Shown piece after piece: positions 49,801-61,800 of a stretch of DNA of 64,000 nt. Under the pieces are notes generated by a model. That model did no database searches. It saw only the letters and a list, made by a program, of their open reading frames with translations, and was not told where the DNA came from. The position numbers and the translations under genes were made by a program. The DNA is from Pisaster brevispinus (taxonomy: Eukaryota; Echinodermata; Asteroidea; Forcipulatida; Asteriidae): NCBI GenBank assembly GCA_023634235.1, contig JAMKCF010000002.1:14565091-14629090 (forward strand), written 5' to 3'. Positions within the stretch are counted from its first letter, which is position 1. Each line of letters starts with the position of its first letter.

Positions 49801-52800
49801 AGCATTTTTTCTAAATTGAAAGTGCAGACCATCTTGTGGAAATGTTTGTCTGTTTCTTTGGAAACAAACAAAAAATGTCCAGTTTGAAACCGCTTTTGTT
49901 TGCGTAGTGTTCGGTTAGGGTGAATCTGCAGAACATGTGTACATTTGTAACCTGTCACATGACATGTTTACCAAAAAGCCAGACAGCCTGGATTTCCTGC
50001 AGGCACAATTTGTACACGCAGCTGAATGCAGTAAGCAAGCCTCAAAGTTTACATATATTTGACGGAGATTGCACTGTAAAATTTTTTATCAACTCTTGAT
50101 TAAAGGAAGAAAGGGACACATTTCAAAATGTTCTTGATTTTCTTGATTTTTGTGTTTTATTCATTCTATTATTGGCACTAACTGTGCTGTTGGATGTGTA
50201 ATACCTGTAAATAAACAAATAAATAAATATAATTCTACAGCATAACACACACGTATACACTGTTAAACGGAGTTTTAACAAAATCTAATTTTACATACAT
50301 TTTACGGAGGTTACAATTTACACCGACTTTTGATGTACAAAGAAAAGGGCACATTTCAAAAAATTGTAGTGTCTTGATTGTACTTGGTAGTAAATACATT
50401 GTACAGGTTGATGAGTGTAGAACAGAACCATTAGGTTGGAAAAGTTGCCACTTAGTGAAAGAAAAAAAAACCCAGCCACATAAAATACTGCTCAGCATTT
50501 GGTGATAAAGAGATTACATCATGTACAGAATGTTCCGAGGAAAGTTGTGTTCTAAATCAGACAGGGAGAGTCACTTTTGACCAATCGGATTGAGGTGAAG
50601 TCACACCCCAGCCAATCACATCAGCAGGAAGTTTGGTGTGGTGGCAACATTAGCCAATCATGTCTCATGTTGTATGCAATTAAGGTGCAGCCATTTGGTC
50701 AGTTGCTAAAATCGGAAAAGGTGATTGACAATCCCTTGCCTCATCTACAGTGTAGATTTTTAAGCATATTTGGAAGACATCAAAGTAGTTTGGGCTTCAT
50801 AAACAAATTTGGAGTTCTCAAATATTGCCCAATGCTCAGTTGCTTTCAACCAAGTTCAGTCAAAGTTGGAAATTTAAGCAAACCTGCCTGGTACCCATTT
50901 TCGTCTGGTCTTTTAAAGAAGCATCTGTTGTGTACAAGTGTAGTAGAGGACATTTGGAAAGTCACCTGGTGGTTGGTAGTTGCAGTACGGCCTTCACTTT
51001 TGGAAGTTTTTTTTCTTTCAAAGCAACGCTTTCTAGACTGGATGCACAGCACATGTACACAGTGTGTGGTGGTTTTAGATACTTGGATAAATTCAAATCA
51101 AGATGGGACGTTCCCGAAAGAGATTGCAGCTTATATGTGGTAAGGAGGACTTTCTTAGACAAGGGTGCTTGCTATGTGAACTAGAAACACCGGGGTTAAC
51201 CCCTACTCTTCCACGATAAGTGTTCTGTACCAATCCAAGCACACGGTAAGGAGGACTTTCTTAGACAAGGGTGCTTGCTATGTGAACTAGAAACACCGGG
51301 GTTAACCCCTACTCTTCCACGATAAGTGTTCTGTACCAATCCAAGCACACGGAACCTATGCTTTATGTCCCATCTGAAGGACACAGCAATTATGGTAAAG
51401 TGTCTTGCTCAAGGACACAAGTGTCACAACCGGGACTCGAACCCACACTCCTACTGATCAGAGCTTAAGTCCGGTGCTCTGAGCTGCTCGCCCACGACAT
51501 GCCACAGTGTGAATACACTGTTTAGCACACATTGCTGTAAGGCTTTGAAACCTAGATAACATTCTTTCTCCCTAATGCCATTATTTCTCCAAATGAAAAG
51601 TACCACACTTGTGGTGGTACTTTTCATTTGACTGTTTGACAACCCAAATTGAAACTGTAGCTTGTTGGATCCGATCTCAGTGTGCTTCAACGAGCTGCTC
51701 GGTCAGATATGACAAGATTCTAATACTCAGTCAATTTTTTTTTGCTTTCCATTTTTTGTCTCCAGGTTTCTCCTTCACATGGACGGTCAATCCGAACGAA
51801 GAAGGCAACCAGCAGGATGACTCCTACCGACCAAAGAGGTACAGTTGACCTTTAACCCTTTCCCTCCCAAGTCCTTCTGAATCCTCTTTACCAAAAATGA
51901 AGGATTCCGAAGGACTGAGGGCTGTAGGCCCAAACAAGTGCTAATTACTGTGTCAGGCATACCAATCTTAGCCAAGTCCAAGCATGATGATTTGAGCAAA
52001 TGACAGGAGAGGTGGATTGAGGTCACCTGTGGGCAAGTGGACCTAGGGAGTAGGTGTTAACCCATTATTACATGATCCAATTTCATAGAGCTGCTTAAGT
52101 ATAAAAATCTAAGCTAAGCACAAAACAATTGTTATGCTTACCAGATAAGAATACCATCCAAAATGCTACTCTACTGTTTACTTTTATTCGTGAAGAAATT
52201 TCTTTAGCACATTTCCTGCTTGAGCAGCTCTTCTAAGCATAGATTTGAATGTCGCCATGGTTTTTTGGGGGTCTTTATTCTTGGTTTTTTTTTAAACCTT
52301 CCTTTGTCTCCTTCCTGATCACTTTTCCTTGTTCATCTTCTTCTCCTCCTGCATTCTGCACCTTTCTTGTCGCTCATTTACCACTGACTGCTTCTGTTAC
52401 ACCAACGTACTATTGTTTTGTGTATATGCGGTTTGCGGTAACACCATGTGTACATCTACTTTGCAGTGTTATTAACTTCACTGCCGCGGAGTAAGTTCTT
52501 AATTGGTCTCAATGGGTCTCTAGTCATCGTCAGAAAAACGAGAAGTCCCCTTGATCCACTAAGCGAAAGTAGTAGTCCCGGCCGATTTCCTATCTTCCGC
52601 CCAGGCAGGCAGTAGTTAAAACTTTAAAGGCAGGACTGTTCTTTTCAGAGCTAAGTAGTCTCGCGAATTTCCGAAATCTACTCCGCGGCAGTAGAATTAT
52701 AGCAAGACCTAGTTCCCAAAGAACAAATCTACACAGCAAAGTAGATATACACATGATGTTACTGCAAACCAAATATACATTGATACCTCACCATGCAATA

Positions 52801-55800
52801 CCTCAAAAATTATATAGTTGTTTTGTGTTGTCATTTAGCCCTTGAGATATACTCGACTTGGGTCCAAACTGAGACCATTAAAAAAAATTGCATCTGTGGT
52901 TGGAAAAGTAGTTTGCAACAGCTAGTTTCTTTCCTCCGTTTCTTTTAAAAACAAAAAAAAACAAAATACATCATGATTTTCTTTTTCCATCCCTCTGTAG
53001 TGAAGAGGTTAACCAGAGACCGCCCTCCTACGATGCCCCGAGAGCATCAATAGGATCAGCCCCGCCCGCTCCAACCCCTCGCGCACTGAAGCCACCCAAG
53101 GTGACACGCCCTTACAGTGAGCCCAACAGAAAGCTCAAGAGGAACAGTTTGACTCACGTCAAGAATCTTCCAATACCGGTGAGTTTGAAACCGAAATATT
53201 TCGAGCGAGTATTTCATTTTTCTCGGATTTGTTGTACCAGAACCTACTTTTTGTCGCGTCAGTGCAAAAAATGTCGTATTTCAGTTTTGCAAAAAATGTG
53301 TGTATCTTGCCCCAAAAAGTGCTCCCGGCAAACACGTTGTATCTTGGTGCGTACTTTTTGTGTGTACATCCGGGCTGTTTTGCGAGATACAACGTTTTGA
53401 CAATTTCAAACTCGTGCGTAAGGTGAGTGCCATTTTAGGAGATACATCGTTTTTGCGCCGACGCAAAGTTTTTATTATGGAAGATGCCTGATGAAGTTTC
53501 TTCAAGTATTGTTTATATTTATCTTTCGTTCCTTTTTTCTAGAGCAAAGAAGAAATTACAGAGCAACTTTGCAAGATATCCCGGCAGCGATCTCGTTTTG
53601 TAACTCAAGGTAAATCTTCTCATCGGTCTCCAGAACTTAGTCTGAGGAGTTCAAATTGAGCGTTCACTTGTGACTGAACAAGGCATTGTACCAGACGTTT
53701 TGTCAAATCTACCTCTCAAGTGGCTCAGTGAAGTTTGTTGATTCTTAAGGGTTTGGTTTCTCTTTGCAAGGTTCGATTTTGCCGTTCAGGAATACGATTG
53801 AAAAGGTTAAAAACATTTTGTTCATTAAGACAGCAAACTTTGAATGAATTTCCTTCCTTGATCATATTTTTGCCTCTTATTTTTGTCAGAGCCCCTGTTC
53901 CAGCTCTATCAAGAAGACGCACGCAGCAGGGATTCCTTTCTCCGTCTCATGAACATCTCCTCCCTGGAGTCACTGACGACATTCCTGGAGAAGCAAGAAG
54001 CCCTGAAGAAAGAGAAGAGAGACAGTCTGTCCCTCCCGAACCCAGTCCATGTCCCAGAGTACCGAGTCCTCATCCCAGAGGAGGAGATCTACCGCTACCA
54101 ATCCCGGGAGGATCTCAAGACCAAGGAGAAGCAGCAGTTCCCGACGGGCGAGGAGTTCGAACCGGAAGACATCTACACGACAGCCGAGCCCGTCTACGAA
54201 CCTGCGGGGGAGCTCTTTTATGGCACGGGGAACCTCTTACAGAACAATGCTATTTATGAGTCGGGAAGTTTGGGGAGTTCGACTGGGGAAGGCTCAGGGG
54301 GCAGCGGCTCCGATGTGGAGATTCCAAAGCCGTACGGTCTCCTTCAGAGGAGTGTTGGGTCGGGGGCGGTGAGGAGGTCATACTGGAGCGAGCTGCCAGA
54401 GGTCGTAAACAGCGGCCTCCTGGAGCAAATGACACCTGAAGAGAAGAGACTTCAGGAGGTCAGTTCTATATTATTCTACTTATAACATTCATTGTCAGCA
54501 GCCGTGCCAGACCTCTCAATCTCTTTTGACTCTCCCCAGTTATTGAAACTAAATCTTATGGTTCCTGCTCTTTCCAACCTGACGCTGTTCAGTTATGGAA
54601 CAATTTACCAGAAGTTGTCAAACAAACCGAAACATCAGAACAAGTCAAAACATCTGTTCAATTTGTATAACTGTTGAGTCTACATCATTCTACTTACCTG
54701 TCGAGCGAATACTCCGTTTGCATTGTTCCCTATGCCGGCAGGCCAAAGGCTAAGAGTTTTACACACAATAGCGCCGTCTGGTGTCAGATTCCCAACGCCC
54801 TGCGACAGCGCACAGGGATCTCAGTATGATCTGCCCTTTATAAGTATGGTGTTACTATTATTATTATTAGCTGTTCATCTGTGAGATAATCATGTAACAG
54901 AAATGATCGAGATAATTTTTTTTTTCAGGCATTGTTTGAAGTGATCACATCTGAAGCATCGTACCTACGTAGTTTGAATCTCGTCGTTGAGCACTTCTCC
55001 GAAGCCATCACCCTCCAGCCACCATCGGGTCTACTCAACAAGGTCCAACACCACCGACTTTTCTCTAACATCAGGAGTGTCCGAGATGCTAGCGAAAAGT
55101 AAGTCACTTTCTGACCGTATTTTTGACCATACGAGGGCGCTTTCAACGGCACATTTTCGTGTATCACAATTACAGTCGCAGCTTATCTTGATTGTCTGTA
55201 TGCTGTTTTCTAGTGTCACTGGCCAAATAAATCGAAATAATAACAAAAGTGAGCAAACCGTTAGTTTTACTTGTCTCGCATCGCGTAAATTTGGTCCACA
55301 CACGCCCTCATGAGGTCAAAAATAGCGCGTCTTTGAATCACAAACCAACATCAGTAGGTTTAAGTGTCACTGATTGAGAGCCAAGCTCAGGTCTCTGTGC
55401 TTTTTTTCCCATGATTTCTCTGCCTTTTGGGATTTGTTTTCTTTTTTCTACAGATATCCTCTTTAGTCTTCCAGCTATCTTTAACCTTGGCAGTGTCTGA
55501 TTAAATCAACCCAATTTCCAGACTGTGGTTTGGCAGGGCCGTTTCAATCGGTCCTGTTTGTTAAATGCATTATGGTGCTGGTAAAGTCACGCAGCGTGAC
55601 CTTTAAATGACCTTTGTGAATAGTTGTGACCGAAATAAAGTTGGGGAAGTCAACTGTGAACTTGTGTATGTCTGACTGTAGTCATCAATTCTGAATTAAT
55701 TATTGATTTTTTTTTTCAATTTTCTGATAAAAAGAAGAAGTGTTTACAGCTTATAACGCGTAATGTTACACACGTTCACAAATATGCGTCCCTTTGGAGA

Positions 55801-58800
55801 TGTCTTTCGTTCTTCTTTTGTGTTTTTGGTCTATAAAAAGAGGGCGCTGTTTAGTTCAGGTCGCTGGTCATATTACAACTGTCATATTACAAGTGTTACG
55901 GGATGGCATTGTAGCGAGTTTTATGGGGGTCTCTGCTTTTTATTACTATTTTTAACCTAGTAATGTGCCGTATTACACTACGCATTGCTGAGCATAGGTT
56001 AGGAATTCCACTTTAAGGTGCTCCTGTTTCTGACCTTTTGATATTGGCAGGACCAATGAATGCGGATGTAACAGTCATCGCTTGTTTGTTTACCATTACT
56101 GATGTAACAGTCATCGTTTGCTTGTTTGTTTGTTTACCATAACTAATGTGACAATCATCATTTGTTTGCTTACCATTACTGATGTAACAATCATCGTTTG
56201 CTTGTTTGTTTGTTTACCATTACTGATGTGACAATCATCATTTGTTTGCTTACCATTACTGATGTAACAGTCATCGTTTGCTTGTTTGTTTGTTTACCAT
56301 TACTGATGTGACAATCATCGTTTGTTTGTTTACCATTACTGATGTGACAATCATCGTTTGTTTGCTTACCATTACTGATGTAACAGTCATCGTTTGCTTG
56401 TTTGTTTGTTTACCATTACTGATGTAACAATCATTGTTTGCTTGTTTGTTTGCTTACCATTACTGATGTAACAATCATCGTTTGTTTGTTTACCATTACT
56501 GATGTGACAATCATCGTTTGTTTGCTTACCATTACTGATGTAACAATCATCGTTTGTTTGTTAACCATTAGTAATGTAACAATCATCATTTGTTTTTTTA
56601 CCCTTACTGATGTAACAATCCTTGTTTGTTTGTTTGTTTACCAACAGGTTGTTGTTAGATCTTGAGGAGAGACAACAAGACAACATCATCATCAGCGACA
56701 TGTGCGACATCCTCTTGCAACACTTTGACAAAGGTGGCTTCAACAGCTACATCGTCTACTGCGCCAACAACCAGTACCAAATCAAGACCCTGGAGGAACT
56801 CAAGTAAGACATCGTCTCCAACGTTGTTTCCTTTTGCTGTTGACCCCAACAAATCCTCCAAGATCCATTTCATTTTTGGGGGGGTCAAATTGTTGGATTT
56901 AGAATTGTACTCCAAAACTTGTTGGTGAAACAGTTTTGTTTGGTGACTACTGTTGAGTGTACCTTGTTGGATTTAGAGTTGTATCCCCAAACCAAAGAGT
57001 GGAGCGTAACTTGTTGGATTTAGAACTGTCCTCCAACACTTGTTGGTCTTAGTACAAGGCTAGAGTGTAGGTATTAAACAAGTTTGTTGGGTGACTGTAG
57101 CTCGGAGTGAAATCTGTTGGGTTTAGTTTGTTGGATTTAGAACTGTACTCCAAGCTTGACGGTCTTGATACAAGGCTGTTGTTTAGGTTTAGGAATTACG
57201 TTTGATGACAGTTTAGGGGGGCATAATTTGTTGGATTTACAACTGTAAATCAAACTTGAAGTCAAGCTTAACCCTCCTACTTTTGGTGTCACATTTTCCA
57301 GTGAGTTGACCAACTGTTTGAAACTATCTACTGTAGTGTATGGTGGCACATTTGTGCAAAAACGGTGTACATACATGTACATTTCTTTTTCACTCTGTAG
57401 TACAACAGTTGTTGCTATTAAATGGTCCAGCAGTAGGAGGGTTAAATACAGTTGATTCAAACCTTGAGTTTTTTGTATTTGTTGGTTTGCAGGAAGAATC
57501 CATCCTTCATTGAGGTGTTGAAGTTCCTTGAGAGTAGCCCAGCATGCTGTAGTCTTGATCTCCAGTCGTTCCTTATGCTACCCTTCCAGAGAATAACCAG
57601 ACTTCCCTTACTTCTCGAGGTAACTAAAAAAACAAGGAGGAAAAAAATGCGTTTCCTTTGGGCTTCAGATAATCATTTCAGCTGGTCTCTGTAAATAGTA
57701 GACATATGCAAGCTTCATGGCTTTGTAATCACTGGGCTAACAAGCTGTCCCGTTTACTTGCCGGCAGGAAATGCTGGGAGCAGACATTTGCACGCATGAA
57801 AGAAAAATCAGAACTTTGTTTTTTATAACTCTCATTTGAAATTAGTAAAAAACATGAAAAACAGATGAACTGCAAATTGTAGTGTCAGTGCAAAAACCTA
57901 AAATAGCACTTATTTTTGCGCAAGTTTGAATTTGTCAAAAGGTATCTCCCTTAAAATAGCCTAGATGTACAAAGAAAAATTAAATATGCGCTGAGCAACA
58001 ATGTTTTTGCATGAGACATTTTCGTGCGAGATCAGGTTTTTTTTTTGGTGCAAAATCAAGGTACAATGTTTTCGCACTGACGTGGGGAAACTTGAGTTTG
58101 GATAAATCCAGTGTCAGTTTTGTTATAATCTGTGCCATTTGATTTCAGGCAATAAGACAACAAGCAAAGATGGATAGTCCCTTACACAAAACAGCCATGG
58201 ACGCCCTCAAGGCCCTAAGAAAGGTAGGCACCTGTTGATTTACGTACTCATATTACTAATTAATTGCTACGTGCTATTGCTGGTCATATCAAAAATCGTA
58301 GCCGAAGGCTGAGTTACATTGTACAAGGAATAATGAGAAAGAAAAAAAGAAAGAGTGTTATTTTGGTTACAACCTGAACTTTTACAGGGGTCATTTGAAG
58401 GTCCTGTGTTGTGTTGTAACCAGAATAGATGCATTTTAAATCTGGTTCAATGCCAATGGACTGTGCAAGTCTAGCGCATTTCGAACATGAGTTCAGTTTC
58501 TGCATGCGTTAAAGCAGTTTAACTCATTGGACCAAAGTGGTTCCCAAACAGTTTGAATACATGCTAGACTTGCACGGTCTTTTCACAGTGTGAAAATTGG
58601 GCCGATTTTGATTTGCGCGGGACACTGGTAGTTTTCTGGAGTCTGGAGACATGTGGAATAGCCTATTGGCCCATTGCACGTCGTGCAGCGCTTTTACTAA
58701 CGCCTGTCCTATTCCCCATTTTGGGTGTCAAAATGTTCACAAAGAAATCGACCCCCAAAATGGAGGAAATGGTAGATGCCCATTTTACTGAGGTGCGTTC

Positions 58801-61800
58801 CTTATCTGCAAGGAGTCAGCATGCCATATTTGTCAACCCCATTTATTTATGGTTCCGTTAATGGCTTTTATATATAGGTGTTATGAGAAGCTGAGAAACA
58901 AAATTTAGTCACGGACATTTCCTTCTGTCGGACATTTTATTTTTTAGGTTGTGTCAATTGTTTTCTCTCTTTTAAAGGTAATTGAGTTGTCAATGCATAA
59001 CTTTCCTGCATTTTTAGTATGTTCGATTTTCTTGTACTTGTACAAAAGTTAATTTTGCTCCATATTTATTTCTATTTTGTTAGATGGCCGAGCAGTGCAA
59101 CGAAGAAGCAAAGAGAATGGAACTCATTGAGGAGGTCACACAGCTCGCTAACCAGCTGGACTTCAGAGAAGGGGTCAAGGTAGGTCAGAGGTCACCAGTA
59201 ATGGCACTCCCATCTACCCAAAGAGCTTCCTAATGAAAGCTACGTTTATCGCCTTCAAATTGCATTGTCGATATTAATATGAATTGTTTATGCACTTTCA
59301 AAGCCAAGTGCATGTAGGTCTCTCATAGTGCCATATATTTTTGTTCGCCCTGTTCACCTGTCCTTAAGCTGCCCCCAAACCATCTCAGCTCCTTGGGAGT
59401 ATGCTGCACCAGCAGCCAAATTGGTGCACAGGTATCTAATCATTCACATTCAACAATCTCTACCCTTGTAGATACTCATGTACTCCTGATTGATGAGAAG
59501 CATTTATGTATTTAAGAGCGTCGCTCAAGGACACAAGTGTCACGACTAGGATTGAACCCACTCTTCGATAATCAGCCACCAGAATTTCAATTTGATACAC
59601 TAGACATCTCGTCCGTGACACGCCACATCATCGTCAATGTACTGTATTGATTTAACGACATTAAATTATGCATCTTTCAACAGAAAATGAACCTGTCTCA
59701 GACCACCTCGATCGTCAAGCGAGGGCGCATTCACGTCATCAAGAAGGAGAACAAGTTATTGAACAGAGGCAAGCTGGTGGCAAAGAGCATCCAAGTCATC
59801 GTCTTCACCGATAAAGTGGTCATCTGCAAGGAGAAGATGAAAGGGTATGCTGAGACTAAACTCAAGTACTGTCTGGTTCCCCTGTCTACAAAGTCAATTA
59901 GGAATACTGATTCTCATTCTAGCAAAGAGGGGCCAGACTATTATTTCCTTTCAACCTCAGTTTGAAAATTGCTGTATTGCGAAACGATTGGGGTCCATAA
60001 GGCTTGGCTCTTGTGGGGTCTGTTATAATAACAAACCGGGAAAATTTTGGCTCAATCTTTTTGGAGTCAGAAGAAAATAGTGAAAAACCACGCACAACTT
60101 TCAGCATGTAAACACATTGTCCTTAATTTGGGTTGTCCTTAATTTGGGGTTTCTCAAATACGACTTCATTTCAGAGGGAAATATTTCACAGAAAACATGG
60201 TTCTAGTATGAGTTTTATGATCAGTAAGTTTTCAGACTAAAATTAAACAATGATGTTTTTTATCTTTTCCAATCCTGTATAATACCTTTAAAGCAGAACT
60301 TGTTGCCCAACAAATTTAGGTGCTGAATATAAATATGCAGGTTACCAGGCACAAGCAAGTACGAGATGACCCCTCACCCTTGTTTTAAGGTACGGATTTA
60401 TGAGTTGATTTGAACTTCGTCAACTGTTTTTCTTACAGAGAGCAGCTGAAGTATGAAGTTTACGACTGGTGTCCGAGGAATCTTGTACACATAGAGGCAG
60501 TCAACAATCCTCAAGCTCACAATAAACTGCCGGACGGGGTACCGAGCACCTGCAAGCATGTCTTCATCATGTCGTTCTTACAGAATAATCAGAAGAAAGA
60601 AGCGGAGTTTGCCCTGGACGCTAACTCAGAGTGAGTACTGTAGTCGCATTTCTGGAACATTTGTCCCGAAGTAATTGTAATTTTAATAAAATAAATTGAC
60701 CCAAACCGTTGTCAGAATGATCCTAAAAAATGAAATGGTTTGCAAGGCTTGAAAAACCCAACAACCAGACAAGTCCTGCACTCCAAGTGTGTTTCAAAAC
60801 ACATACCTTTAAAAATTTACTAACCATTCTAAATCATCTCATATTAATTCAGTAACTATAAAAATGAAAATAACTGTTTTAGGTCTTGCCAAACAAATTT
60901 CTGGTTTTATAGGAAATATGCTGAGCGAAAGACATTGAGGTCTATTGAGATTTACTTTAAACCGAACCTTGAATTTATGTCAATGGCAGTTGTGAGTGGC
61001 GGACTCAAGCTCTGGTGTTTCTGACTCAGCAGAGTGTGGGTTCGAGTCCCGGTCTTGACACTTGTGTCCTTAAGCAAGACACTTAACCATTATCTCTCGG
61101 AAGGGACATAAAGCCATTGGTCCTGTGTGTTGTGTAACGCACGCAAAAGAACCGTGTACACTTACCGTTAAGAGAAGGGATTCGCCTCAGTGTTTTCTGG
61201 TATGGTTGGCTGCAGTTGTAGCTCTGCATACTCGTAGGGAAAAACAATGAGCACATTGGGATGCCCTTCAGGACCCAATTTCATAGAGCTGCTAAGCACA
61301 ATAAAATGTTTGCTTACCAGAATAAGGTTACCAGCTAAACTACTGTGTCACGTGTACAATTTCTGACTGGTATCCTGCTCATTTCTGCTTAGCAGGAACT
61401 TGTTAAGCATTATTTTCTGCTTAATCAGCTCTATGAAATTGGGCCCAGGTGTGAAAAGTGTTTTTTTATGTACTGAGCACTGATATTGTTATTATTACTA
61501 TCTCTCATAGTAATAGCTTTGGACGGTTGATTATTTTGTTTTGTTTTCCTTCTGATAGAGCTGAGAAGGAAAGATGGATGGATGCCATGCACCCTGCTAA
61601 GCGAACTCAAGACGGGGAGACCATTTATGAATCTTGGGGTAAGCTGGCTTCTGTAGTTGGTTTCCGCTTGACATCACACAGTGTAAAGTCAGGGCAATGA
61701 TATATATTTATACAGCACAACTGTACGTTTTTTTGTATACATTGCAATTATGAACCCATTGTGACTTTGTGCTATTGTGAACCCAGTGCTATTATGAATC

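Larger units (their letters stand above)
44236..51765 (+). other. Intron 5 (7.5 kb)
   Basis: Repeat-filled; no further exon supported. It holds a foldback element at 44428-44724 nested in another repeat, a Harbinger-like MITE at 46151-46279, and SINEs at 46345-46620, 47640-47837, 49250-49478 and 51181-51505 (all minus). Foldback copies lie at 48329-48495 and 48513-48716, and a G run near 48801. A frame of about 190 codons at 50577-51143 lacks an ATG start and is rejected. Because exons 5 and 6 agree in phase, a missed exon is possible but not required. Confidence 0.5.

Noticed and set aside
50577..51143. 188-codon open frame in intron 5
   Set aside because: It begins at TTG, not ATG, overlaps a second long frame in another phase, is rich in Trp and Cys, and its end lies in a tandem duplication. 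No splice or codon support.
56062..56641. Regular repeat that might suggest a CRISPR array
   Set aside because: Units are tandem without unique spacers, variable in length and lie in an intron of an animal gene; it is a minisatellite.
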